From NCBI RefSeq assembly GCF_003255815.1, contig NC_037670.1:58228724-58292723 (forward strand): a DNA stretch of 64,000 nucleotides, read 5' to 3'. This document shows, one piece after another, positions 1 to 12,553 of this stretch. The position numbers and the translations under genes were made by a program. How positions within the stretch are numbered: position 1 is the first letter of the stretch; each line of letters begins with the position of its first letter. This stretch comes from Theropithecus gelada. Lineage: Eukaryota > Chordata > Mammalia > Primates > Cercopithecidae. The notes under the pieces are model-generated. The model worked only from the letters and a program-made list of their open reading frames with translations, was not told the origin of the DNA and did not search any database.

Positions 1-565
1 GGTACTGAGTGTCTACCATGTACCAGATTCTGTTCTGATACTGGGGACAGAAGAGAGACAGGCCACACCCTGAACCCATGGAACCAGGAGAGACAATGAA
101 TAAGAAAACAAACAAAAAAATTGAGCAAGACGATCTCAAAGTGTGGCATTAGTAGTAATAAACAAGATGATGAACGAGTTGGCAAGGGATGGGAGAAGGT
201 TATTCAGATAGGATGGTCTGGAAAGGTCTCTGTAGAGGTTGTGTTTGAACTAAGCTGAAGGATAAGAAAGACTCAGGGACAGAAAGGACTTGAAATATTA
301 CAAGAATGGAAGGGAGGCTAAACTGCTGAAATACCCCTGTGTGCAGGTATGTGTATGTGTGTGTGTGTGCGCGTGTGTGTGCATGCGTGTGTGTGTGTGC
401 ATGCGTGTGTGTGTGCATGCGTGTGTGTGTGTGTGTGCATGAAAGATGAAAGATGAGGCTAGAGAGAGCCTTTTATTATTGTAAAATATTATGGTTGAAG
501 AGTTTTAAGCTTATGAATGAGACAACCTGAGTATTAGATTTAAAAAGATGGTCCTGGCTACTTTA
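1..565 (-). repeat. L2-like LINE fragment interrupted by a TG microsatellite
   Basis: The opening reads like the reverse complement of an L2 3' end ('tgtctaccatgtaccag' then 'ctggggacag'). A 'ggtctggaaaggtctctg' stretch follows, and beyond the TG repeat 'gagttttaagc' and 'aaaaagatggtcctggctac' continue the same order. The copy is old and has no open frame. Assigned from remembered consensus order, not alignment. Confidence 0.55.
349..440. repeat. TG dinucleotide repeat with periodic GCATGCG interruptions
   Basis: About 90 bp of alternating purine/pyrimidine sequence, (TG)n broken several times by GCATGCG. The regular alternation is of the kind that can adopt left-handed DNA and is likely length-polymorphic. 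Apparent His/Thr-rich open frames on the minus strand are products of the repeat. Confidence 0.95.
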
Positions 566-569
566 TATG

Positions 570-660
570 AATTAACGTTTGTGTAAAGTTTTACAGTTTA
601 CAAAGTATTTTCCCATTCATAGTCTTATTTTATCCTCATTCCAGACTTGTGAAAGGGTTT
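570..660 (-). repeat. MIR-like SINE fragment
   Basis: The order 'tttacagtttacaaagtattttccc', 'cttattttatcctcattcc' and 'gtgaaagg' follows the reverse complement of MIR. Short and diverged. Confidence 0.45.
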
Positions 661-689
661 TCCTCATTCCCCTTTATTTTTCATTTGTG

Positions 690-2018
690 ATAAGAGCACT
701 TATCATGAGATTTACCGTCTTAACAGATTTCAAGTGTACAATACAGTATTGTTAACTGTAAGCATGATACTGTACATCAGATCTCTAGAAATTATTGATT
801 TTGCAAAACTGAAATTTTATGTCCATTGGACAGCAACTCCCCCTTCTCTCCTCCCTCCAGCCCCCAGCAAACACCATTCTACTCTCTGCTTCTATGAGAT
901 TGACAGTTTTAGATTCCTCATGTAAGTGGAATCATGCAGTATTTATCTTTTTGTGACTGACTGACTTAGTATAATGTCTTCAAAGTTCATCCATGTTTTC
1001 ACATGCTGCAGAATGTCCTCCTTTTCTAAGGCTGAATAGTATTCCACTGAAGGTATACACCATGCTTTCTTGATTTGTTTACCTTCCAATGAATATTTAG
1101 GTTGTTTCTACATCTTGGCTGTTGTTAATAATGCTGCAATAAACATGGGAGTATTAATTTATCTTCAAGATCCTTATTTCAGTTCTTTTGAATAAATACC
1201 CAGAAGCTGAATTGTTGGATCCTATGTTAGTTCTATTTTTAATTTGTTGAGGCACTTCAATACTGTTTTTCATTATGGCTGCACCATTCTGCATACCCAC
1301 CAACTATGAACAAGGGATTCAATTTCTCTATATCGTCACTGACACGTGTTGTCTTTTTTTTTGATAATAGACATCTTAACAACAGTAGGGTGATATCTCA
1401 CATTGTGGTTTTGATTTGCAATTTCTTCGTGATTAGTGACATTGAGCAACTTTTCATATAGTGGTTGGCCATTTGTATGTTTTCTTTTTCATTTATTTAT
1501 TTATTGAGATGGAGTCCCACTCTGTTGCCCAGGCTGGAGTGCAGTGGCATGATCTCTACTCACTGCAATCTCCACCTCTTAGGTTCAAGCGATTCTCCTG
1601 CCTCAGCCTCCTGAGTAGCTAGAATTACAGGCACGCACCACTATGCCTGGCTAATTTTTTGTATTTTTAGTAGAGATGGGGTTTCACCATGTTGGTCAGG
1701 CTGGTCTCAAACTCCTGACCTTGTGATCCACCTGCCTTGGCCTCCCAAAGTGCTAGGATTACAGGTATGAGCCACAGCGCCCAGCCAGCCATTTGCATGT
1801 TTTCTTGAAGAAACATCTATTCAGGTCTTTAGCTCATTTAAAAGTTGTGTTATTTATTAAATTAAAAGTTGGTTGTGTTTTTTTGTTTTTGTTTTTGTTT
1901 TTGTTTTTTGCTATTGAGTTTTAGCAAATGTGTTTCTTAAATATTTTGGAAATTAACTCCTCATCACATGTATGGCTCGCAAATATTGGAAAACTGGGAA
2001 TAAATGTGGGTAACTAAG
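690..2018 (-). repeat. L1M-type LINE 3' region, split by an Alu
   Basis: Reverse-complement L1 3' region: 'ggctgaatagtattccac', 'gctgcaataaacatggg', 'cattctgcatacccacc' and 'gggtgatatctcacattgtgg' occur in the expected order. The Alu at 1489-1786 is flanked by imperfect copies of GCCATTTGTATGTTTTCTT, so it inserted into this L1. No open reading frame survives. Confidence 0.8.
1489..1786 (-). mobile_element. AluS-like SINE
   Basis: Nearly full-length reverse-complement Alu with both arms, opening with 'gagatggagtcccactctg' and closing with 'gagccacagcgcccagcc'. The flanks duplicate GCCATTTGTATGTTTTCTT with one mismatch, which is a target-site duplication from L1-mediated insertion. Confidence 0.95.
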
Positions 2019-2421
2019 TGTATGAGTCCATTTTTGTGTTACTATAAAGAAATATCTGAGGCTGAGTAATTTATAAAGAAAAGAGGTTTATTTGGCTCAC
2101 AGTTCTGCAGGCTATACAAGAAGCATGGCACTAGCATCTGCTTTTGCTGAGATCTCGGAAGTTTCCAATCGTGGCAGAAGGCAAAGGGGAACCAGTGTGT
2201 CACATTGCAAGAGAAGAAACAAAAGAGAGAGGAGGTAGTTCCAGGCTTTTTTGAACAACCAGATCTTTTGTGAATGCATAGTGTGAAAACTCGAAGATGG
2301 CACCAAGCCATTCATAAGGGATTTACCCCCACGATCAAAACACCTCCCGCTAGGTTTCACCTCCAACATTAGAGATCACATTTCAACATGAGATTGAGAG
2401 AGACAAAACATCTAAACTACA
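2019..2421 (-). repeat. MaLR-type solo LTR (THE1/MST/MLT group)
   Basis: The sequence opens with 'tgtatgagtccatttttgtg' and runs through 'ctgaggctgagtaatttataaag', 'gtttatttggctcacagttctgcaggc' and 'ggcagaaggcaaaggggaac', the reverse complement of a mammalian MaLR LTR. It is diverged. The exact subfamily and a clean 5-bp duplication could not be established. Confidence 0.75.
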
Positions 2422-3506
2422 GCACTCTGCAAAGGTCACAGTGGTAGAATTGCACCCATGTCTTCTGACTCAAAATGTCTTCAAGATACTTTTGGACAAT
2501 CACTACTTTCTTTCACATACTTATTTTTTTATTTCCATTACAATTTTAGTTCTCTAAGTGAATGGACAAAAAATGTCAGTCAGCTGCCTGCTACTTTAAC
2601 AGAACCATGTTAAATGCTAAACAGACACTTCAGTTCAGATGTATTTCTTGTACTCAGTCTAGTTGGAGTGCAGTTGGAGAGCCCAGACATATTTTCCTGC
2701 ATAATTAATAATGTGGGACTACAACAAAGAGCATTAAGAAAGTTACCGGAGATTGTCAAGAGTAATTCTTAAGGAGTTAGGACATGAGGCCTGTTTTATA
2801 AAATGAGTAGACATTGGACAGGTCATGGGATGAAGAAGTGCATTTTGAGAGATTTAAAAAATTGGTAGCCAATAATTTAACATCCCGATCCTTACACTCC
2901 ATAATCATAATACCGACAACTTCCCGCTGCCCCACCAAGTTCCAAAAAATTGAACTGCAATATAAATAAAACCAACATGCCATCTTCACAAAAGTCTCCA
3001 GCTAGCAACCCTCAGTCTTTCCAATCACAGAACTGTTGCACAGTCTCTCCTTTATAGAAATTTTGAAACTACTAATGAACAAGCCAGGAATATTTGAAAA
3101 CAAAAGCACTGAGGTTGAAATTTGTAAAATGCATTTGGAGGATGCAAAGGCCGATGACATTGGTAAAACAGGTTGAGAGTGTTGAACTTTGAGAGGAACA
3201 TGCATAGAGCTCTGCTTTGGTAATTTTTAATTTACAGCAGGGAGAATTCAGAATGTCATAGAGACTGAAATCATTTAAAGGGATAGGAGGTTTCCTTGAA
3301 TAATCCAGGTAGTTAGAATGCAAACAAAGATGTGAAGAAAAAGGACAAATTGGAGAATCACGTTGTGGTCATGTAGAATTGAATTGGGAAGGCCTATTAA
3401 TTAATGGAGCAACACTCAGCATTCAGTTTTTCTTCAAGAAGAAGGCTATGTTGTCTCATGCTTTATGACGGCAACAGTGTGTAAAGAGCTTGGAACTAGT
3501 TCCTTC
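2422..3506. other. Unassigned intergenic DNA
   Basis: No convincing gene or repeat family was recognised. The small open frames here lack family features and have the length expected by chance in AT-rich DNA. Confidence 0.5.
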
Positions 3507-5889
3507 AAAACAGGCTCATTTTTTTAAACTTGTTTATATGAGTCAGTTTTATTTTACTTTTATTTTAGGTTCATGTCACAAAGGAAAACTTGTATCATGG
3601 GGGTTTGGTGTACAGATTATTTCACTATCCAGGTAATAAGCATAGTACCCGATAGGTAGTTTTTTAATCCTCACCCTCCTCTGCCCCTCCACTCTCAAGT
3701 AGGCTCCTGTGTCTGTTGTTCTCTTTTTTGTGTCTGTGTTTAGCTCTCACTTACAAGTGAGAACATATGGTATTTGGTTTTCACTTCCTGTTTTAGTTTG
3801 TTTAGAATTATGGCCTCCAGCTCCATCCATGTTCCAACAAAGAACATGATCTCATTCCTTTCTATAGCTGCACAGTATTCCATGGTGTATATGTATGACA
3901 TTTTCTTTATCTAGTCTACCACTGATGAGCATGTAGGTTTATTCCATGTCTTTGCTATTGTGAATAGTGTTGTGATGAACATATGCATGCACCTGTCTTT
4001 ATAATGGAATTATTTATATTTTTTGGATATATACCCAATAATGGGATTACTGGGTTGAATGGTAGTTCTGCTTTGAGTTCTTTGAGAAATCATCAAACTG
4101 CTTTCCACAATAGCTGAACTAGTTTATGTTCTCACCAGCTGATTGTAAGCATTCCCTTTTCTTCACAAGCTCACCAGCATCTGTTATTTTTAAAAATGTT
4201 TTAAGAATAGCCATTCTGGCCAGGCATGGTGGCTCATGCCTGTAATCCCAGCACTTTGGGAGGCTGAGGCAGGCAGATCACAAGGTCAGGAGATCGAGAC
4301 CATCCTGTGAATGGTGAAACCCCGTCTCTACTAAAAATACAAAAAATTAGCCGGGCACAGTGGTGGGCGCCTGTAGTCCCAGCTTGGGAGGCAGAGGCAG
4401 GAGAATGGCATGAACCCAGGAGGTGGAGCTTGCAGTGAGCCGAGATTGCGCCACTGCACTCCAGCCTGGGCGACAGAGTGCGACTCCATCTCAAAAAAAA
4501 AAAAAAAAAAGAAAAAAGAAAAACCATTCTGACTGGTGTGAGATGGTATTTCATTGTAGTTTTGACTTTCATTTCTCTAATGATTAATGATGTTGAGTAT
4601 TTTTTTCATGTTTGTTGACGACTTGTATGTCTTCTTTTGAAAAGTGTCTGTTCATGTCCTTTGCCCAGTTTTTCATGGTTTTGTCTTTTGCTTGTTGATT
4701 TGTTTAAGCTCCTTATAGATTCTTGTTATTAGACTTTTGTCAGATGCATAGTTTGAACATATTTTCTCCCATTCTGTAGGTTGTCTGTTCATTCTGCTGA
4801 TAGTTTCTCTTGCTATACAGAAAAGCTCTTTTGTTGAACTGGGTCCCATTTGTCAATTTTTGTTTTTGTTGCAATTGCTTTTGGCATCTTTGTTATAAAA
4901 TTCCTTATCCAGAATGGTATTTCCTAAGTTATCTTCCAGTGTTTTTATAGTTTTAGGTTTTACATTTAAATCTTTACTCTATCTTGAGTTGATTTTTGAA
5001 TATGGTATAAGGAAGGGGTCCAGTTTCAATTTTCTGCATATGTCTAGCCAGTTATCCCACCAACATTTATTGAATAGGGAATCCTTTCTTTATTACTTGT
5101 TTTTGTCAACTTTATTGAAGATCAGATGGTTGTAGGTTCATGGCATTATTTCTGGGTTCTCTATTCTTTTCCATTGGTCTATGTGTCTGTTTTTATACCA
5201 GTACCATGCTGTTTTGGTTACTGTAGCCCTGCAGTATAGTTGGAAGTCAGGTAATGTGACACCTCCAGCTTTGTTCTTTTTGCTTATGATTGCCTTGGCT
5301 ATTTGAGCTCTTTTTTGGTTTAATATGAATTTTAAAATATTTTTTCTAATTCTATGAAGAAGGTCATTGGAGTTTGATAAGAGTAGCATTGAATCTGTAA
5401 ACTACTTTGAGTAATATGGCCGTTTTAACAATATTGACTCTTTCTGTCTGTGAGCAGGGAATGTTTTCTATTTGTTTGTGTCACCTCTGATTTCTTTGAG
5501 CAGTATTTTGTAGTTCTTATTGTAGAGATCTTTCACCTCCCTGGTTAGCTGTATTCTTAGGTATTTTATTGTTTTTGTGGCAGCTGTGAATGGACTTGTA
5601 TTCTTAACTTGGCTTTCATGTTGGATGTTGTTGCTGGACAGGAATATTACTTATTTTTGTACATTAATTTTATATTCTGAAACTTTGCTGAAGCTGCTTA
5701 TCAGCCTTAAGAAGCTTTTGGGCCTGAACTATCGGGTTTTCTAGATATAGAATCATGCCATCTGTGAACAGAGATAATTTGACTTCCTCGCTTCCTATTT
5801 GAATGCCTTTTGTTTTGTTCTCTTGCCTGATTGCTCTGGTCAGGACTTCCACTACTATGTTGAATAGGAGTGGCAAAACAGGCTTATTT
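3507..5889 (-). mobile_element. 5'-truncated primate L1 (ORF2 C-terminal half and 3' UTR)
   Basis: The element is flanked by AAAACAGGCTCATTT (3507-3521) and AAAACAGGCTTATTT (5875-5889), a 15-bp target-site duplication with one mismatch, so both ends are defined. On the minus strand the 5670-5876 frame still shows the reverse transcriptase core region, with the usual F-A-D-D motif degraded to F-T-D-G. The 5138-5389 frame is the ORF2 C-terminal region with its 'YCRATVTKTAWYWYKNRHIDQW' type stretch. Frames are broken and the AluY at 4218-4523 interrupts the 3' UTR. Non-functional; 5' truncation at the end of RT is the usual outcome of target-primed reverse transcription. Confidence 0.9.
4218..4523 (+). 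mobile_element. AluY-like SINE inserted in L1
   Basis: Full-length Alu from 'ggccaggcatggtggctc' to an A-rich tail. It lies between duplicated AGCCATTCTG / AACCATTCTG flanks within the L1 3' UTR, so it post-dates that L1. Confidence 0.95.
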
Positions 5890-6590
5890 CTATAAGGAAA
5901 TAGACTTTAAAGGAGTAATTTTCATCATAATAGAATCCCTTACAATGTTTCTTAACCAGGATGAGGTAAAAACAATTCATTTTGCTTAGGATCACTGTGA
6001 ATTAATTGTTTAGATTATAATTATTATGAAGTTTTGAACTTCTTGCCAAAATTTAAGACTGAATTCTGCCTTTGAATACAATGATAGACTGATATTTGTT
6101 TTTCAAGGACCAAGACTGAAAGAAACCTTATACAAACAGTAGTAGATATTTTTTATAAACATTCAGTGTGGCCTTACCATGCCATACTGACCTTCATCTT
6201 TGACCTGCAGAGAAATGTGGCTTATGGTGGTGAGATGTGAAGCCAGACGAAGCAGCAGTGGAGGCTGTCTGGAGAAGCAACTCACTGTGCTAGAATTAAC
6301 TGGAGAGTTTTTGAAAAGCAGAGATTCCCAGAACCTACTTGTGGGGGTCCTGCCTCAGTGTGCCTGGTGTGAACCCTGGGCACTGGTATTTAGAGAAGCT
6401 TTGCAGAAGCTTTCTGTGGTGCTGCCCAGTCTCTTGCTCACTCCCTCTGCTGATGAAGCTGTCCTAAAGGCCTGGTTTGCAGCAGGAGAAAATCTCCTTT
6501 TATATTTTTCTTTAGGTTTATTAAAACTTTCTATTAACCTGGAATCAACCTAGGCTTTTTTCGTGGAAAAAAATTTGCTCTTTATTCCTA
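5890..6590. other. Unassigned DNA with a 117-codon open frame of no known family
   Basis: An open frame on the plus strand (6200-6553) has no recognisable domain, signal peptide or motif, and no splice context was identified. I treat it as chance. The surrounding DNA was not assigned to a repeat family. Confidence 0.4.
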
Positions 6591-6591
6591 T

Positions 6592-6740
6592 GTTTATTCG
6601 TTCAACAAATATTTATTTAGCAAGCCTTTTAAAAAAGATACAGTGGTCACTTCTAAGACTCACGGGTCAGTTCTTTCATACTGTTTATATTCCAGTGGGG
6701 GAAGATTCTTTCAATCAGAAAGAATGAAAGGAAAGAAGGA
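6592..6740 (-). repeat. Short L2-like 3' end
   Basis: 'attcgttcaacaaatattta' followed by 'ttagcaagcc' matches the reverse complement of the L2 3' terminus. Short and diverged. Confidence 0.45.
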
Positions 6741-6830
6741 AGAAAAGAGGAAGGAAAGAAGAAGGAAGGAGAGAGAAAGAAAAAAGGGAAAAGAACAGAG
6801 GAAAAAGGACCCTAAGGAGAAATATGGCTA
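6716..6830 (+). repeat. Purine-only (GA-rich) tract
   Basis: Over 100 bp is almost entirely A and G on the plus strand (GAAAGGAA, GGAAGGAG and GAAAAAGGG units). Such homopurine tracts can form triplex DNA. The Lys/Glu/Arg-rich translation across it is compositional. Confidence 0.85.
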
Positions 6831-7059
6831 AAGGAGTGTTTACTTTCAAAAGAAATATTTACAAACATGTGTGTGTAGGAGAATGGTATGTATTGGTGCA
6901 GTGCTCCTGAGTGAGAGGCAGCCTGGCTTGTATCATGTGTAGACCTGAAGGGAGGATGAGAGTGTGGCTACTTGAATCCGGAAAGAAGCTGAATCCTGCA
7001 CAGTGGGCTATTTGTAGAGAAGCTGCATCCTTAGATAGAGGGGCAGAGCCTGGTATAAA

Positions 7060-7705
7060 CTGGGAAAAATTATTCCCAGCACGTATCTGATAAAGGATAT
7101 GTATACAGACTATACAAATAACTCTTACAACTCAATAGTAGAAAAATAACCTAACAAATTTGGCCATTTCCCCAGTAAGTACACAAAAAGGTGTTTAAGA
7201 ACATTACTCATCAGAAAACAGATTAAAATCATGACTGACCCACTAGGAAAGCTATTTTAAAAAAAGAGTCAAACAATAACAGATCATAGCAAGGATGTAG
7301 AGCAAGTGGAACTTCATACATAGCAGGTGGGAATGTGAAATGGTACAACCACTTTGGAATATACTTTGGCTGTTTCTCCTAAAGTTAAAAATACACTTGT
7401 CAAAGGATGCAGCAATTCCTTACCAAAGCATTTGCTCACCGCCCCCAAAATGAAAACTATGTCCATGTAAAGACTTAACTTGAATGTGCATTGTAGCTTT
7501 ACTTATAGTGGCCAAAACCAAGCATGACCCTAATGTCCACCAAGAGGTGAATAAATATACCATTTGTGGTATAGTCACATAATGTAATACTACACAGCAA
7601 TAAACATGAAACAAGCAAACTACTATGGCATGCAGTTCCGAGGATGACTTTCAAAAACATTTTGCTGAGTGAAAGAAAACAGACATTAAAAAGCCCTTAG
7701 ATAGA
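7060..7705 (+). repeat. L1M-type LINE 3' region
   Basis: Plus-strand order of an old L1: 'ctgataaaggatatgtatac', 'caggtgggaatgtgaaatgg', 'ccaccaagaggtgaataaa' and 'cacagcaataaacatgaaac'. Frames are decayed. Confidence 0.75.
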
Positions 7706-8908
7706 ATTTTAATCTGCAGGACAGGATAAAGTCTTATAGGGAGATTATGTAGACAGGGAAGAAAATGAGCCGGGTATTAATTCTAGAGTTTTCCAGTATT
7801 TCCAGGCCAAGCAGAAAAAGATGATCCAAAAAAGGAGGCTATGGAGATACAGCCCAAAGGATAGGAAGAAATCTGGAAGGAGTGGCACCACTGAAATCAA
7901 GAGTAGAAGGAAGTGGTGGCTGTCCTTGTCTGCTGCTGCCGAAAGAGCAAGTGCAATCAGAACATGGAAGTGACCATTGGATATAACAAAACAGGGCACA
8001 TTGGTGACCTCGACAAGAGCTGCCTCAGTGAAGAAATGGGGAAACAGTGTGACTACACATGTTAGCAGAGGAAATGTGATGAAAGGAAGCGGAAATGGCA
8101 GCTCCTGACAACACTAGCCAGCTGTTTTGAATTGAAGGACTGCATAGAAATAGGGCACAAGCTCATGCGGGACAAAGGGAGGTTAATTTATGTTTTATTA
8201 GCTTGTGTTTTGTTTGTTCATTTTAGAATTGGAGACACTAGCCCATGGTTGTATATGGGAATGATCTGGCAAAGAGAGAGAAAGAGAAGTAGATGACTCA
8301 GAAGAAAGTATAATTGCAGAGGAAAATAGAATGGAATTGCAACAGAATGAAGATAATTAAAAATACATAGTGTCCTTTTAATTTATTGCTTTCCAATTAT
8401 ATATTTACTTTTTAATTCAAGTATTACAACAAAGTCCCCTTATCAATCATCTTCCAGAAAACTTTGATCTCAAAGTTACGCTTGGTTTATTCATTGTATA
8501 AACACCAATTTGATTTTACTTGCTGGAACAAGTAAGAGGGAAAGAGTTGGAAAATGAATTGATGCAAGGGCTCTTAATGGAATTAACAAAGAACAGGAAA
8601 GAATACTGCCAGAGAACTAAGTGACAACTGTCTTTCTCAAGACAACAGGGAGATAACCATGAAAAGATCAGATAGAATAAACACAAGAGACAGCTACATT
8701 CATGTATACAACTTTAGCAATGATCACTTGTATAATATTTATAAATAACCAAAATGCAACAAAACTGGAAAGAAATAAATGTTTAAAATAGCAAAAACAA
8801 GCAAAGGCAAATTTAAAAGGTAAATGACGAAGAAAAAAGAAACCACATGGTCCACAAAGGGATAATAAACTTGTAAAAGCTATAACAAGTCAATAAGAAA
8901 AAATCATG
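7706..8908. other. Unassigned AT-rich DNA
   Basis: No gene signature was found. The minus-strand open frame at 7745-7999 has a hydrophobic stretch but no family resemblance and no supporting context. Confidence 0.5.
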
Positions 8909-9208
8909 GCCGGGCGCGGTGGCTCAAGCCTGTAATCCCAGCACTTTGGGAGGCCGAGGCGGGTGGATCACGAGGTCAGGAGATCGAGACTATCCTGGCT
9001 AACATGGTGAAACCCCGTCTCTACTAAAAATACAAAAAACTAGCCGGGCGTGGTGGCGGGCGCCTGTAGTCTCAGCTACTTGGGAGGCTGAGGCGGGAGA
9101 ATGGCGTGAACCCAGGAGGCGGAGCTTGCAGTGAGGAGATCACGCCACTGCACTCCAGCCTGGGAGACACTGCGAGACTCCGTCTAAAAAAAAAAAAAAA
9201 AAAAAAGA
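8909..9208 (+). mobile_element. AluY SINE with Old World monkey-type variant
   Basis: A full-length, little-diverged Alu beginning 'ggccgggcgcggtggctcaa'. The 'ctcaagcctg' variant, in place of the usual 'ctcacgcctg', is one I associate with cercopithecid AluY copies. Flanks share AGAAAAAAT around the element. Confidence 0.93.
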
Positions 9209-9229
9209 AAAAATGGAATCAATGATTGT

Positions 9230-9790
9230 TTAATGAATAGAAACATGAAATTACTCATAAAAAAGAAATAGAAATAGTATGAAAAGGACCTTTTATTTAC
9301 TACTGATGGAAGTGTAGTTTTGGGTGACTTTTCTGCAGAACTAATTACTACTATAAATCAAAAGCCTTAAAATGCCCTTAAAAATTGACCCAATAAGTCA
9401 ATTTCTGGAGATTTCCTGGGGAACTAATCAGACTTATCTATAATGATTTTATGTACAAGAGTGTCTGCTATAGGAAAAAAGGGAATAAATGCTCCAAGCT
9501 TTCAATATGGTAAGATTCTACAGGAGCATTATAAAATTATACTGTGGTGAAATATTCATGCTGTGTTATGAAGCAGAAAAAGACATTTCACAAAGCAGTA
9601 TATACAATATTATCTCATTTTAATGTATTTCACATATGCTGGTAACAATGAAAAGTATATGTGACTAAATATTGATAACAGTTATTGCCGTATTATGGAA
9701 TACAGTTAATTTTTACTTTTATTGTGCTTTCATATTTCTCTCCAAAGTGTTAGAGTCATAAAAAATGCCACTTTAAAAATGTTAACTTGT
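9230..9790 (+). repeat. L1ME-like old LINE fragment
   Basis: 'gatggaagtgtagttttggg', 'ataggaaaaaagggaataaa' and 'attatactgtggtgaaatattc' follow the order of an old L1 3' region. High divergence, so this is tentative. Confidence 0.45.
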
Positions 9791-10916
9791 GTATCTATTT
9801 TTAAATCCAATCTCTCAAATAACTATTGAGTTAAGGAGGAAAAATAAAATTAATGAGAAAATAACATACTTTTTAGCTTTCACTTTGCCATCGTCATAAA
9901 TGTCTTTATTATTCTGAATAAAAGGAGGAAAATAAATAAACTACCCAACCAAGAAACAAGTGTCAACAAAGACATTTTTAAGAGAACAGGAACAAGAACA
10001 TAATAAACCTAAACTAGAAATAATTCAAATAAATACAATATATGTAATAATAAAAATTTATTTTATATGATGACTGAAAAAATTTTGTAACAAATCTAGA
10101 AAAGAAAAAAGAATGAAAGTGCATATATGTAAAGAGAATTTTTAAGTTTACAAATTGTAAAATAACATGTCATATAATTTCAATTTGTACGTGCATGATG
10201 TATGTGTAAACACAAAGACTTGAAGTGAAAACACTAAAATGTTAACAATTTTTCTCTCTCTGTGATGGTATTACAAGTTATTTGTTGTACGTTTAAATTT
10301 ATGTTTATTTCCCACATTTTACCATGACAAATATTTAAATTATATTTTAAGATAACATTATAAACACTTCTTCCTAACAGAATGCAACTATATTTCTCAT
10401 ACAGATGAATGCAAGTTCACTCTTTCCCCAAAGCAGGAAGCACAGAGTGGACCCCTGTGAGGAGGTGGCTGCAGTCACTGCATTCATCCCAGTGTGATGT
10501 TAAGCCTTCGTCTCTTTTAGCCACCATTGTACCTTGGACATTCTATAACCTAAAGGCTAGATTGTAAAATTAACCACCAACGCTCAGTGTTGTGCACAAT
10601 AAGCAAGGAAGAAAATGTGTGTAGCTGCTACAGTCTTTGTTTTGGTAATAAAACTAGTTGATTGGTTAAAAAATAACATTATAAGATACTTGAAAACACA
10701 AATTATAAGTAAATACTCCATATAATTATAAATAATTAAAATGTCTAAAAGAAATGGAAAATACAGAAAATATAGGCAATCAAATATTAAGCATATTTAA
10801 TAATTACAGATAAAGATACCAATTTCTTAGCAACAGTATTTCTGAATCATAAAATTAGATAATTTAAAATGTCTTTCCCTCACCTGAATTTTCCACAAGA
10901 GACACATACCACTTTT
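9791..10916. other. Unassigned AT-rich DNA
   Basis: Long AT-rich stretch. The less AT-rich segment around 10430-10640 shows no open frame or recognised repeat. Confidence 0.5.
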
Positions 10917-11194
10917 GTTTTAACTGAGTTTCACTCTATTGCCTAGGCTGGAGTGTGGTAGACAGATCATGGCTCACTGTGGCCTACACCTCTTGGGCTC
11001 AAGTGATCCTCCTACCTCAGCCTCCCAAGTAGCTGCAACTACAGACACACACCATCACTTACATTTTTTTTAGTTTCTATAGAGACAGAGTGTTGCTATG
11101 TTGCCCAGGCTGGTCTCAAACTCCTCAAGTGATCCTCCTACTTTAGCCTCCAAAGTGCTGGAATTACAGTTGTGAGCCGCTGTGCCCAGCCATG
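10917..11194 (-). mobile_element. AluJ-like SINE
   Basis: Reverse-complement Alu with many substitutions in both arms ('gcctaggctggagtgtgg', 'gtgagccgctgtgcccagcc'). The high divergence puts it in the oldest Alu class. Confidence 0.88.
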
Positions 11195-11314
11195 ACACAT
11201 ATCACTTTTTAATAAAGGAAAATAGTACTTATTGCTCTAAACAAGAAGGAAAAGTAAATAATGTGATTCCTTTTAAAAATACATTGTATATTCTTACTTG
11301 TAAGTAGGATCTAA

Positions 11315-11545
11315 ACATTCAGTACACACAGACACAAAGAAGGGAACAGTAGACACTGCGGCCTGCTTGGGGGTGGAGGGTGAGAGGATGGGGAGAACTG
11401 AAAAACGACCTACGGGGTACTATGCTCACTACCTGGATGATGAAATAACTCATACACCAAACCCCAGTGACAAGCAATTTACTCATGTAACAAACCTGCA
11501 CTCGTAGCTCTGAACTAAAATAAAAGTTAGAAGACAAAAATACTG
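11315..11545 (+). repeat. Short L1 3' UTR fragment
   Basis: 'ggcctgcttgggggtggagg', 'ctacctggatgatgaaat', 'acaaacctgcactcgtagc' and a terminal 'ctgaactaaaataaaag' are the plus-strand end of a primate L1. Heavily 5'-truncated. Confidence 0.82.
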
Positions 11546-12550
11546 AAAGAACGTGAAAATAGCAAAAACCTCCCAAAACACCAATGTCAATGTTTTCAAA
11601 ATTCTATCAATTTCCTCAAAAGCTACACTTGTACGTATATATAGTTAGTATTGATGGTGAAGGTGCTCAGACTTTCAAGAAATGAATAAATCCCATTCCA
11701 TATAAACAGTCTCACAGAACAGTAAAAGTTACTGCGTGCAATTTAATTTTCACACATAAGTATTGCAAGTGTAAATCTCAGTTCACAGCTTTGACCATGC
11801 GAGGAATGAAACTTTTTGTTTTTCTTTTACAATTCAGGATGGCAGCATTTTAATCCTGGTTTCCTCAGGATTCTGCTTAAATTCTATGGAGTTTACTATG
11901 TACCACAGTGTCACAGGTGACTATTTGATTTAGCCCTCAATGACACTTCTTAATGGAGGTATTGATTGATTGGTTCATTATCTGCTGTGTTCCAGGCAGC
12001 TGGTGGCATGTCCATTGCCTAGGCAGTTAGTTGTGTATGGGGCCTTCCCTCTTCCCCACCTGCATGGTCTTTTGGGGTTTTGTGGTTCTCTCTGCCACTC
12101 CCATGCTGCTCCAGTGTGCTTGGGGATTAGTCTGCTCTTCCTGGATCTTGCTGTCTCTCCAGGAAACCCTGAATGTCTCAGATCCGCACATCAGCCTGGA
12201 GTTTCTGTCTTCCCCTTGGGGCATGGTCTGGGGAGGAGTGTGCCGAGGTCACTCTTTCTTGGGCCTACAGATATTTTCATCTCCAAGTTTCTTTCCAACT
12301 CTATGTCTCTCCCTAATTTAAGGAGCAATAATCTTGGTCGAGAATCCTTGCAGTTAATAATTTTCTTACCATCCCATAAGAACTTTCCTCTCCTTAAGGG
12401 TCCTTTTTTTTCCTCTCATTTTTGATATTTCATGCCTGTTCTTAAGATAATGAGCACAGGTGGCCAGGGCATCACTGTGGGAGAGGGCCAAGGGAAATAT
12501 TGAGACAATAAACTCTTCATATTGCAAAAATATTTCCAATATAAAAATGT
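11546..12550. other. Unassigned DNA with a 151-codon open frame
   Basis: The open frame at 11970-12425 (plus) matches no family I know, and the same segment is open in another frame and on the opposite strand, which argues for compositional bias. About 11885-11970 resembles a MIR on the minus strand ('tactatgtaccacagtg'). Confidence 0.4.
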
Positions 12551-12553
12551 AAC

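Noticed and set aside
200..418. His/Thr-rich open frame on the minus strand
   Set aside because: It is a translation of the TG microsatellite.
11970..12425. 151-codon open frame as a gene
   Set aside because: No domain, and the region is also open in a second frame and on the other strand.
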